Part shown: piece by piece, positions 42,558 through 52,030 of the stretch
Position numbering within the stretch: the stretch's first letter is position 1
Layout: the number at the start of each line of letters is the position of its first letter
NCBI RefSeq assembly: GCF_027579695.1
Contig: NC_083576.1
Location: 38,606,760 to 38,670,759 of the forward strand
Length of the DNA: 64,000 bases
Direction: 5' to 3'
From: Neoarius graeffei
Lineage: Eukaryota; Chordata; Actinopteri; Siluriformes; Ariidae
The notes under the pieces: model-generated
Database searches by the model: none
Told to the model about the DNA's origin: nothing
Seen by the model: the letters and a program-made list of their open reading frames with translations, nothing else
Program-made: the position numbers and the translations under genes

Positions 42558-42932
42558 GGGCGGCACGGTGGTGTAGTGGTTAGCGCTGTCACCTCACAGC
42601 AAGAAGGTCTGGGTTCGAGCCCCGTGGCTGGTGAGGGCCTTTCTGTGCGGAGTTTGCATGTTCTCCCCATGTCCGTGTGGGTTTCCTCCGGGTGCTCCGG
42701 TTTCCCCCACAGTCCAAAGACATGCAGGTTAGGTTAACTGGTGACTCTAAATTGACCATAGGTGTGAGTGTGAATGGTTGTCTGTGTCTATGTGTCAGCC
42801 CTGTGATGACCTGGTGACTTGTCCAGGGTGTACCCCGCCTTTTGCCCCGTAGTCAGCTGGGATAGGCTCCAGCTTGCCTGCGACCCTGTCGAACAGGATA
42901 AAGTGGCTAGAGATAATGAGATGAGATGAGGT
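42558..42932 (+). mobile_element. Mermaid-like SINE, second of a pair
   Basis: Full-length copy starting GGGCGGCACGGTGGTGTAGT with the GATGAGATGAG tail. ATTAGTTTC flanks it at 42549-42557 and 42933-42941, a 9-bp duplication. Confidence 0.93.
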
Positions 42933-42941
42933 ATTAGTTTC

Positions 42942-43786
42942 CACTGTTATGCTGATGACACACAGTTGCATGTTTCTGCAAAGCCAGATGAGAGACACCA
43001 GCTTAATAGAATTGAGGAATGTGTGAAGGTCATTTGATACTGGATGCTTATTAATGTCCTTCTATTTAACTCTGACAAGACAGAAGTACTTGTGCTAGGA
43101 CCACATGCAGCTACCGTAGAAGTAGGTTTCCTGATTAGACAGTAACTCTGGATGGCCTTTCTGTTTCTTCACATGCAGCAGTAAAAGACTTTGGGTTGAC
43201 CATTGACTCCAGTCTTTCATTTGAAACTTACAGTATATAGATGATATTACAAGTATAGCTTTCTTTCATCTCAGAAATATTGCTAAGATAAGAAATATAA
43301 TGTCACAACATGATGCAAGAAAATAAGTTCATGTATTTGTTACATCTAGGTTGGATTATTGTAATTTCTGGATGTTCCAGTAAGTGCATAAACAAACTTC
43401 AGTTACTTCAAAATGCAGCAGAACCTTACTAGAACTAGAAGATATGACCACATCACCCCATCTTATCCACCTTGCACTGGCTCCCAATCAAATTTTGTAT
43501 TGATTATAAAATACTACTATTGACCTATAAAGCACTGAATGGTCTTGCACCACAGTATCAGAGTGAAATTCTGATTTTTTATGACCTGCCTTGCCTACTT
43601 AGTTCAAAAGGTGCAAGCTATCTGTTGGTACCTCATATAGTGAATGCTACATCAAGGGGCAGAGCTTTTTCTTATAAAGCCCCACAGTTATGGAATAACC
43701 TTCCAAGTAGTGTTCAGGACTCGGACACAGTCTCAGTGCTTAAGTCTAGGCTGAAAACATATCTTTTTAGTCAAGCCTTTTGTTAA
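42942..43786 (+). pseudogene. LINE-A reverse transcriptase C-terminal half
   Basis: It begins with the catalytic region (YADDTQLHVSAKPDE) and continues through a decayed thumb to the typical C-terminus at 43472-43786 (HWLPIKFCIDYKILLLTYKA and AFSYKAPQLWNNLPS). Stops and frameshifts lie between. The first half of the RT is missing. Confidence 0.85.
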
Positions 43787-44086
43787 TAGCTTTTTTATTA
43801 GATAAAGGAGCGGATCTGGAGGGTCCTCAGGCATAGAGTGTTTTGGTAAACTGGGATGTATGGATGCTGTCTCCCCTACTTTCACATGTTCACTCAGGTT
43901 TGTTGACGGTGAAGTGGCTGGCTGCTTTATGTCCCAGGGCTCCCTCATGTCTCTGTTACCTTCTGGCTCTCCCTTTTAGTTATGCTGTGTATAGTTAGTC
44001 TTGCCAGAATCCCTGCTTGGACTCAGCACAAAATGTATACTGTTTTGAACCATTAGGTGACACCTATTGTTAGGCATACCTAACAG

Positions 44087-44280
44087 CAGAGATGGGACCA
44101 AGTCACACATGTGCAAGTCTCAAGTAAGTCTCAAGTCTTAACCTTCAAGTCCCAAGTAAGTCCCAAGACTTTTTTGTCTTGGGCAAGTCAAGTCAAGTCA
44201 AGTCACAGGCTATGTCAAGTCAAGTCAAGTCAAGTCAAGCCCTATAATAAGTCAAGTCAAGTCCATGTCAAGTCACCTTA
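44087..44280 (+). repeat. CAAGTC-rich left sub-terminal zone of the hAT element
   Basis: More than fifteen AAGTC words lie here, including perfect CAAGTCAAGTCAAGTC runs at about 44184-44205 and 44215-44240. Confidence 0.9.
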
Positions 44281-44340
44281 GGTGTATTGGCGTAATTTTA
44301 GCAATTTTTCAATAGTGCATGATAGGCAGTGGGACGGAGT

Positions 44341-44934
44341 TAGCCTGGGCCCGCCCATCCTAAGCGTGACGCAACACGAGGGCCTGTTGCGAGCTTAGTC
44401 TGGCCAGGCAAGCTATCTACAGCTCTTCCAAGCTCCCGAAAAATCGGGAACCAATCAACTCTGAGCATCTCCAACGGCCCTGGGTAGAGGCGTGTTCAAG
44501 GCACTGACGTAGTAGAACTGCGACCGGAAGCCATAGATTGTTTTCAGAATCTATGCCGGAAGCGCTTCATTCACGCTTCCACATCTATTACGCATAGATG
44601 CTGTATTGAAAGCATTCAACGGGAAGTTCTCATTGAAAACGGAGCAAAGAGCAGCCCTGGAGGTATTTATTGAAAGGAAGGATGTTTTCGCCTTGCTCCC
44701 GACCGGCTTCGGTAAGAGTTTAATCTACCAGTTAGCCCCGTCGCGTCGCATACGTCAGAGGAAAGAGTGATGTGATTGGTTTAAGCTTCGTCACAGCCTT
44801 TTCTGGCTTCGACCAGTTGCAAACTGAGGCATTTCAGGGAGGTGGGACAACCACGGGCTCTGGGAAATGGTTGGGCTTAATATCTTGGCCAGACCAATAG
44901 CTCGGAGAGCTTTGAAGTTGCGTTAGCCAGGCTA
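44341..44934 (+). mobile_element. Small DNA transposon carrying a RecQ-helicase fragment
   Basis: TAGCCTGGGCCCGCCC at the left and GCGTTAGCCAGGCTA at the right give short inverted ends (TAGCCTGG), and GGACGGAGT is duplicated exactly at 44332-44340 and 44935-44943. A 9-bp duplication suggests a MuDR-, Merlin- or P-like origin, but I cannot decide. Its cargo is part of a RecQ-like helicase frame. Confidence 0.72.
44531..44770 (+). pseudogene. RecQ-like helicase N-terminal fragment
   Basis: One frame is open from about 44534 to a TGA at 44768-44770. It reads LKAFNGKFSLKTEQRAALEV, a RecQ motif-0-like start, then KDVFALLPTGFGKSLIYQLA, with the Walker A (motif I) GFGKS. RecQ helicases unwind DNA using ATP; the remaining motifs (II-VI) are absent. 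After QLAP a GT could be a splice donor, so this may be a captured or ancestral exon of a larger multi-copy helicase gene. Confidence 0.75.
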
Positions 44935-45409
44935 GGACGGAGTTTTCTTTTCTTTTTTGATCGGGTAGTGTGACAAAAAAATGTGCAGGTTGCTGCACTG
45001 CTATTTCAAACGGCTATGATAAACTCCCCTGCCTCTATGCCCTATGGACAGTCTGGCTAATGTACACGAACACACTTACACAAATTTGTACTGCTCATGA
45101 ACGTGTACATGTTCACAAGCTGACCATTAGCTTAACTCTGAAACAGAACAACAGGGTAGGAAGCTGCTTATGTTATTCAGCATCAAGATTGCAAAGTGCA
45201 CAATCAACTTACTACTACTGATATACAATATCATTAAACTTGACGTAACTACATTGCTTACCAGCATTCACATAAGAATTTCACAATAATAAACTGAATC
45301 CCTAGCTACATCTGCAACGGCTAAAATCCTCCTACCGCTCACTCTCGTGGCTAACATTGGCTAATGAGGAGTTTAGCTGCTATCACCAAATAACAACACA
45401 TTAATAAAC

Positions 45410-45571
45410 TTAATGGGCAGAATGGATCTTCAAATGCCAGACGAAATTGGAGGTCGTGGTCTGGCTGTCAGAAATTGTCACGTTGCAAATCTTGCACTGC
45501 GCCGTTTGTTGTTTACCTTCTAGGCAGTAGCCCTTGAAGCCGAAAGTGATTACTCTTGGGATGGCTGACAT
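45410..45571 (-). pseudogene. hAT transposase BED zinc-finger exon
   Basis: Starting at MSAIPRVITFGFKGYCLEGK, the 53-codon frame shows the BED pattern Cys-x2-Cys (CKICNVTIS) followed by HLKIH. BED fingers bind DNA at the N-terminus of hAT transposases. The exon ends near a possible donor. No further catalytic exon is seen before the element ends, so it is non-autonomous now. Confidence 0.75.
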
Positions 45572-45749
45572 GATGATATGATGTGAAACCTGTGAACACA
45601 TCATGGCATGGGGCGTGGTATATAGCCCATGCAGAGAGCGTGCCTGATGGACAGGGCAGTGACAACGCAATGGCAGTGCAATCAAAATTACTGAACTATG
45701 TGCATATTACATTTTATTTTCACAATAAAAACACGATGGAAATAACACT

Positions 45750-45924
45750 CAAGTCACTCAAGTCATCATGTGTCAAGTCAAGTCAAGTCCCGAGTCTTAA
45801 ACTTCCAAAGTCCTAGTCAAGTCTCAAGTATTTTCATGTTTTGTCAAGTCAAGTCACAAGTCATGAAAACAGTGACTCGAGTCGACTCGAGTCCAAGTCC
45901 CCAAGTCTCAAGTCCCCACCTCTG
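45750..45924 (+). repeat. CAAGTC-rich right sub-terminal zone of the hAT element
   Basis: A similar density of CAAGTC words, in the same orientation as the left zone rather than inverted. Confidence 0.9.
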
Positions 45925-46444
45925 CCTAACAGTCTTTGTTTTCTCTTTCTCTTTTCTGCTTTTCAGACCTGCCTGATCCATCCTGATGCCCTACATCTGG
46001 ATGGAGTCTCATCATATTGGTCTTGTGGAGAATGGCCCCATATGGACAGTTGAAAGCTTCACTTAAAAGATGGCTCTGGACACTTACAATTTTACTCCGA
46101 TGGCTGAGGACTACAATTGCCATGACAATTTTAGGACTGCAGTTGTCATGTACAGTCTTGCACTCAAGTCTCCAATGAACAGTTGATAACTTCAACAAAA
46201 TAGACTTCATGCTAAAACTATTATGAATTTCCTGGTTACACAGTTGTACTTTGTGACTATATAGGACACAAATATAGAAGCAAGTTATTTATATTCATGT
46301 TATCTGTTATCACCCAGATGAGGGTGGGTTCCCTTTTGAGTCTGGTTCCTCTCAAGGTTTTTTCCTCATGTCATCTGAGGGAGTTTTTCCTTACCACCGT
46401 CACCACAGGCTTGCTCATCAGGAATAAATACATTTCTTATGGAT

Positions 46445-46745
46445 TGTGGCAGTGGGGGCATGGCTGAGTGTCAGTTTGTGAATGTAGGACGGAGTCAGGG
46501 AAGGTGAGTGGTCAAATCACTACACCTGTTGTCAATTAATGTGTTTGTGTGTCTCTTGCAGTAACGGCGCTCCATAAAAGGAGTAAAAGAAGCAGAGGAA
46601 GAGAGATTGGGACCAGAACACGACAGTGTCTGTGTGTGTCTCAAATGAAAAAGATTTGTGCTGAAAAGCCAAATAAAACTAAATCTGATGGTAACAACAG
46701 CCTGCCATACTTCTGTGCTCCACCCACATCTGGGCAGCTTCCACA
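46445..46745 (+). repeat. 5' LTR of Gmr1-like element A
   Basis: TGTGGCAGTGGGGGCATGGC...GGGCAGCTTCCACA, with CCATAAAAGG as TATA box and CCAAATAAAAC as poly(A) signal. The next bases GTGGTGCTGA are the stub of a tRNA primer site (compare GTGGTGCCGAAACC at 50641). Confidence 0.93.
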
Positions 46746-46756
46746 GTGGTGCTGAA

Positions 46757-48027
46757 TTGATTGATTGATTTTATTTGACATTCTCATTTCTTGTATAAAA
46801 AATAAATACATGATTTAGTTTCAAATAAACCACACCACATACTTAAACTAACAACAGAGAGTCAGGATAACACAATAAAGCTCGAAAGCTTATTTCCATT
46901 GTGGTCCTTTGATGTTGGATGGCAGCAGATGTAAAAATGACAAGAGTGGTGCTGTGACATTACTAAAATTGTAAAACAAAATTACATAGACAGTATACAC
47001 ATCAGATTAACATTGTATACATACTATATAAGTGCAAGCCCTACACTATCTGATCTCTAAGCCATGTTTTCACAGCACGTTTAAACCCATCCAAACTAAT
47101 GATTACCTTAATATTACCTGGTAACTTATTCCACAGACTAGTTGCAACATATAAAAAGGAGTCCTTCCCTATTTTAGTTTGCACTCTTGGAGGAACAAAA
47201 TCTGTGGAACACCCCCTAGTGAAGTAACTATGAACGTCCCTCACTCTACTAAAAAAATATTTAAATATTTAGGGACATCTCCATTTACAATCTTATATAC
47301 CATGCTCAATTCAATTTGAGAGACTCTATCCTCTACCCTCAACCATCCCAGCCACTTAAAATGATGAGGATCAAGGTGAGTTCTTGGGGGCAGATCCAAA
47401 ATGGTCCTTACTAATTTATTTTGTGAGGTCTGGAGCTTGTTCTTGAAATACCTAGTAAGGCCATTATACCAAGAGCAACAGGCATAATCATAGTAGGGCT
47501 GAATTATAGCACCTGCTAAGGTCAACATAGCCTTCTTATCCAGATACATGGAAATTCTGGCCAGAAAACGTACTTGTTGATTTACTTTAGTAATTACTTT
47601 CTGGGCTTGACCAGCTCCAGACAACTGACTATCCAATACACACCCAAGATAACTGACTGAGTCCTTAGCATTAAGTGCAGTGTCACCAACTAATACTTCA
47701 AAGCCTGGGGTTTTGTTCAACTTAACTCTAGACCCAAACAAGATGGATTCAGTTTTTCCTATATGAAGAGATAATCTATTAAATGATAGCCAGTGGTTGA
47801 CTTTTAAAAGCTCAACACTTAAGGTTGATTCAACAGTGAGCTTGTCCTTGTGTGAAAACACTAGTGCAGAATCATCAGCAAATAAATACAGTTCACATGA
47901 ACAAACTGATTTAAGATCATTAATCTATAAAAGAAAAAGAAGAGGACCTAAAACACTCCCCTGAGGGACCCCACATTGCACAGTTTGTGGCTGGGATAAA
48001 GTTCCCCCAACATCCACCACTTGTTTC
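46757..48027 (-). mobile_element. CR1/Jockey-like LINE C, 5' truncated, minus strand
   Basis: The 3' end has an (AATC)n-type tail (ATTGATTGATTGATTTTATT on the plus strand at about 46755-46775). It carries the last two thirds of an RT. Inserted just after the primer site of Gmr1-like element A. Confidence 0.85.
47041..48010 (-). pseudogene. LINE C reverse transcriptase, distal part
   Basis: On the minus strand: VQCGVPQGSVLGPLLFLL near 47985-47930, then YLFADDSALVFSHKDKL with the catalytic Asp pair, SYLGCVLDSQLSG, and a C-terminus with YVATSLWNKLPGNIKVI (47041-47244). Two small frame breaks separate the blocks. The catalytic centre itself is kept, but the N-terminus and endonuclease are lost. 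Confidence 0.88.
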
Positions 48028-48137
48028 CTCATCTCATCTCATCTCATCTCATCTCATCTCATCTCATCTCATCTCATCTCATCTCATCATCTCTAGCCGC
48101 TTTATCCTTCTACAGGGTTGCAGGCAAGCTGGAGCCT
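48028..48137 (-). mobile_element. SINE 3' fragment with long ATCTC tail
   Basis: On the plus strand (CTCAT)n from about 48029 to 48085, then the reverse of the SINE end (CTCTAGCCGCTTTATCC, GGCAAGCTGGAGCC). The tRNA head is missing. Confidence 0.9.
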
Positions 48138-48502
48138 TATAATGGCCCGGTTCTATTGGCCTGGGATTTGTGGGGATGTCCATTGGTGGTGTGCGGCGTG
48201 CCACGAATGCCAATTGGTAAATCCCGCGGCCACTCCAAAAGCACCTTTGTGCCCTCTTCCTTTGACTGAGACCCCTTTTGAAAGAATCGGGATGGATCTC
48301 ATCAGGCCATTAGATCGGTCAGCACAGGGATATCGCTTTATTTTAGTTCTGGTGGACTATGCAACACAATATCCGGAAGTGGTGCCTCTCTGCAATATCT
48401 CAGCATGCAGTATTGCGGAAGCACTCTTCTCTATTTTCTCCCGGGTGAGGATTCCAAAAGAAATCCTGACAGACCAAGGCACTACATTTATGTCACGCAC
48501 AC
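48138..48502 (+). pseudogene. Gmr1-like element A integrase, first part
   Basis: It starts in the zinc-finger region (WWCAACHECQLVNPAA), then the first catalytic Asp (PFERIGMDLIRP), VLVDYATQYPEVVPL and the second Asp (KEILTDQGTTFMSRT). The frame is interrupted at 48502 by LINE B. The Glu region is deleted from what follows at 53219. Confidence 0.88.
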
Positions 48503-48520
48503 GCAATATCTCAGCATGCA
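48503..48520 (+). repeat. 18-bp templated filler at the LINE B 5' junction
   Basis: GCAATATCTCAGCATGCA at 48503-48520 is an exact copy of bases about 110 bp upstream in the integrase (near 48393-48410). Confidence 0.85.
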
Positions 48521-48535
48521 AACTACAGTGGGGCA

Positions 48536-50124
48536 AAAAAGTATTTAGTCAGCTACCAATTGTGCAAGTTCTCCCACTTAAAAAGATGAGAGAGGCCTGT
48601 AATTTTCATCATAGGTACACTTCAACTATGAGAGACAGAATGGGGGGAAAGAATCCAGGAAATCACATTGTAGGATTTTTATTGAATTAATTGGTAAATT
48701 CCTCGGTAAAATAAATATTTGGTCATCTACAAATAAGCAAGATTTCTGGCTCTCACAGACCTGTAACTTCTTCTTTAAGAGGCTCCTCTGTCCTCCACTC
48801 GTTACCTGTATTAATGGCACCTGTTTGAACTCGTTATCAGTATAAAAGACACCTGTCCACAACCTCAAACAGTCACACTCCAAACTCCACTATGGCCAAG
48901 ACCAAAGAGCTGTCAAAGGACACCAGAAACAAAATTGTAGACCTGCACCAGGCTGGGAAGACTGAATCTGCAATAGGTAAGCAGCTTGGTGTGAAGAAAT
49001 CAACTGTGGGAGCAATTATTTGAAAATGAAAGACATACAAGGCCACTGATAATCTCCCTCGATCTGGGGCTCCACGCAAGATCTCACCCCATGGGGTCAA
49101 AATGATCACAAGAATGGTGAGCAAAAATCCCAGAACCACATAGGGGGACCTAGTGAATGACCTGCAGAGAGCTGGGACCAAAGTAACAAAGGCTACCATC
49201 AGTAACACACTACGCCACCAGGGACTCAAATCCTGCAGTGCCAGACGTGTCCCCCTGCTTAAGCCAGTACATGTCGAGGCCCATCTGAAGTTTGCTAGAG
49301 AGCATTTGGATGACTGAGAAGAAGATTGGGAGAATGTCATATGGTCAGATGAAACTAAAATAGAACTTTTTGGTAAAAACTCAACTTGTCGTGTTTGGAG
49401 GAGAAAGAATGCTGAGTTGCATCCAATGAACACCATACCTACTGTGAAGCATGGGGATGGAAACATCATGCTTTGGGGCTGTTTTTCTGCAAAGGGACCA
49501 GGACGACTGATCCATGTAAAGCAAAGAATGAATGGGGCCATGTATCGTGAGATTTTGAGTGAAAACCTCCTTCCATCAGCAAGGGTATTGAAGATGAAAC
49601 ATGTCTGCGTCTTTCAGCATGACAATAATCCCAAACACACCGCCCGGGCAACGAAGGAGTGGCTTCATAAGAAGCATTTCAAGGTCCTGGAGTGGCCTAG
49701 CCAGTCTCCAGATCTCAACCCCATAGAAAATCTTTGGAGGGAGTTGAAAGTCCGTGTTGCCCAGTGACAGCCCCAAAACATCACTGCTCTAGAGGAGATC
49801 TGCATGGAGGAATGCACACCAGCAACAGTGTGTGAAAACCTTGTGAAGACTTACAGAAAATGTTTGACCTCTGTCATTGCCAACAAAGGGTATATAACAA
49901 AGTATTGAGATGAACCTTTGTTATTGACCAAATACTTATTTTCCACCATAATTTGCAAATAAATTCTTTAAAAATCAGACAATGTGATTTTCTGGATTTT
50001 TTTCTCATTTTGTCTCTCATAGTTGAGGTATACCTATGATGAAAATTACAGGCCTCTCTCATCTTTTTAAGTGGGAGAACTTGCACAATTGGTGACTGAC
50101 TAAATACATTTTTTTGCCCCACTG
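48536..50124 (+). mobile_element. Tc1-like transposon in LINE B (1589 bp)
   Basis: CAGTGGGGCAAAAAAGTATT at 48536 and its inverted form ending at 50124, with TA on both sides (48534-48535, 50125-50126). The inverted repeats are about 200 bp long. Confidence 0.95.
48892..49908 (+). pseudogene. Tc1-like transposase (338 codons, several stops)
   Basis: The frame begins at ATG 48892 and ends KGYITKY-TGA at 49908, a normal length. The helix-turn-helix region ([14 protein letters not shown]) and all three catalytic residues are visible: [21 protein letters not shown] and [12 protein letters not shown]. Stops occur at two codons just after GAII, at about 49141, 49315 and 49765. Not functional. Confidence 0.9.
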
Positions 50125-50126
50125 TA

Positions 50127-50330
50127 GTTCATGCTTTCGTTACCTCCAGTTGGATTATTGTAATGCCTTACTGTCTGGATGTTCCAATAAGTGCATAAAT
50201 AAGCTCCAGTTGGTTCAAAATGCAGCAGCAAGAGTCCTTACTAGAACTAGAAAATATGACCACATCACCCCTGTCTTATCCACACTGCATTGGCTCCCAA
50301 ACAAATTTTGTATTGATTATAAAATATTAC
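50127..50330 (+). pseudogene. LINE B reverse transcriptase fragment (5' piece)
   Basis: Encodes LDYCNALLSGCSNKCINKLQ and a block ending HWLPNKFCIDYKILL, the distal thumb region of an L2-like RT. It is very close to LINE-A at 43340-43510. The reading resumes at 52031. Confidence 0.85.
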
Positions 50331-50640
50331 TGTGGCAGCAGGGGCGTGGTCAAGCATTGGTCTGTGAATGGAGGGCAGAGTCAGGGAAGGTAAGTGGCAG
50401 AATCACTGCACCTGACGGGAATTAACCTGTGTTTGTGTGTCTTCCCCAGTGACCGCGCCCTATAAGAGGAGATGGAGAGCAGAGGATGAGAGCTCTTTCC
50501 TGAACCATAACGTGTGTGTGTGTGAGAGCGCGTGTGTGACTGGGAGAGCAAAAGCTGAAAAGCTAAAATAAAAAGTTTTTTTGAGAACTCAGTTCTGGCC
50601 TGCCATGCTTCTGTGCTCCACCCACCTTAACATTGCAACA
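50331..50640 (+). repeat. 5' LTR of Gmr1-like element B
   Basis: TGTGGCAGCAGGGGCGTGG...AACATTGCAACA, with CCCTATAAGAGG as TATA box and AAAATAAAAAG as poly(A) signal. The primer site GTGGTGCCGAAACCTGGGA follows at 50641. Confidence 0.93.
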
Positions 50641-50684
50641 GTGGTGCCGAAACCTGGGACCGGGTACAAGAAGAGAACAGCCTC

Positions 50685-51395
50685 ATGGAGTCCTCCCCCT
50701 ACCAGGACCTGGTCCATGCCCTCGCCACGGCCCAATAGAGCCAGCATCAGGCGCTGGTTGCCCTCCGGAAAGAGCAGGAACAACGGTTCGAAGCCCTGGT
50801 TCTGGCGAAGCAGGAAGATTGCCAGGCGTTCCGGCACCTGCTCGTGTCAGCGGGGTCCACCATCACCACCGCCGCAGACCCTCCCCACCTCACCCTAACA
50901 AAGACGGGCCTGCATGATGACCCCGAGGCCTTCCTCGCTCTTTTTGAGCAGGCAGCAGAGGCGTGGGGTTGGCCGGTGGAACAGTGCGCAGCGCGCCTCC
51001 TCCCCCTGCTAATGGGCGAGGTGCAGCTGGCTGTGCTACAGCTCCCCGCCGACAGCCGGCTGGTCTACACCGACCTCCGCAGAGCCATCCTCCAACATGT
51101 GGGGTGCACCCCGGAGCAGCAGCAGCAGCGCTTCCGCATGCTGCGCCTGGAGGAGGTTGGCCAGCCGTTCGTGTTTGGCCAGCAACTCCGGGACACCTGC
51201 TGGCGGTGGCTGAGGGCCGACAACCGCGACGGCGAGGGAATCATTGACCTGGTGGTGCTGGAACAATTCATCGCCCGACTTCCAGAAAGAACAGTGGAGT
51301 GGGTCCAGTGCCATCGCCCAGCGTCGCTGAATCAGGCCATCGAGCTGGTGGAAGACCATATGGCGGCTGTTCCGACAGTAGGTACAGCACCATAG
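50685..51395 (+). pseudogene. Gmr1-like gag with SCAN-like domain
   Basis: The frame starts at ATG 50685 (MESSPYQDLVHALATAQ) and has one TAG soon after (50736-50738). A Gln/Glu-rich, probably coiled segment follows. Residues about 75-220 match the shape of a SCAN domain: DDPEAFLALFEQAAEAWGWP, RLLPLLMGEVQLAVLQLPAD, EVGQPFVFGQQLRDTCWRWL and IIDLVVLEQFIARLPERTVE. SCAN domains of vertebrate zinc-finger proteins are known to derive from Gmr1-like gag capsids. The frame ends where the internal deletion joins it to RNase H. Confidence 0.85.
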
Positions 51396-51676
51396 AAAAG
51401 AAATGCCTTGCCATCAAATGGGCGGTCCTTGCCCTCCGCTACTACCTGCTGAGGTGCCCTTTCACCCTCTGTTAGGACCACACGCCCCTGCAGTGGCTCC
51501 ACTGTATGAAGGATGCCAACGCGTAAATCACCCATTGGTATCTGGCACTCCAGCCGTTTAAGTTCAAGGTGGTCCACAGGCTGGGGGCGCAGATGGTCGT
51601 GGCAGATTTCCTCTCCCGTCGGGGGTGTCGGCTGCAGGCTGGACGGCTCCCCGGCCTGAGTCGGGAGGTGGGGATA
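51383..51676 (+). pseudogene. RNase H end of Gmr1-like element B
   Basis: STIEKKCLAIKWAVLALRYY, then a stop where a Ser-Asp would be expected (FTLC-stop-DHTPLQWL), a second stop, and KFKVVHRLGAQMVVADFLSR. It ends a few codons before the 3' LTR, confirming that RNase H is the last pol domain in this lineage. Confidence 0.88.
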
Positions 51677-51855
51677 TGTGGCAGCGGGGGCGTGGTCAAG
51701 CGTCGGTCTGTGAATGGAGGGCGGAGTCAGGGAAGGTAAGTGGCAGAATCATTGCACCTGATGGGAATTAACCTGTGTTTGTGTGTCTTCCCCAGTGACT
51801 GCACCCTATAAGAGGAGAGGGAGAGCAGAGGAAGAGAGCTCTTTCCCGAACCAGA

Positions 51856-51912
<57 letters not shown>

Positions 51913-52025
51913 TGCGTGTGTGTGACTGGGAGAGCAAAAGCTGAAAAGCTAAAATAAAAAGTTTTTTGAGAACTCAGTTCTGGCCTGCTGTGCTTCTGTG
52001 CTCCACCCACCTTAACATTGCAACA
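51677..52025 (+). repeat. 3' LTR of Gmr1-like element B
   Basis: 349 bp. It is longer than the 5' LTR because of a TG expansion at 51855-51912. Confidence 0.93.
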
Positions 52026-52030
52026 ACTAC

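Larger units (their letters stand above)
44087..45924 (-). mobile_element. hAT element with 8-bp target duplication
   Basis: Ends CAGAGATGGGACC (44087) and CCCCACCTCTG (45924) are imperfectly inverted, and CCTAACAG is duplicated at 44079-44086 and 45925-45932. Both are hAT hallmarks. Sub-terminal zones are packed with CAAGTC words. A BED-finger exon remains on the minus strand; the main transposase body is missing. A second DNA element is nested at 44341-44934. It interrupts the 3' UTR of LINE-A. Confidence 0.9.
50331..52025 (+). mobile_element. Gmr1-like element B, internally deleted
   Basis: LTRs 50331-50640 and 51677-52025; duplication ATTAC (50326-50330) and ACTAC (52026-52030), one mismatch. 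Between them are gag and the end of RNase H only: protease, integrase and RT are deleted. It depends on other copies for movement. Confidence 0.92.
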
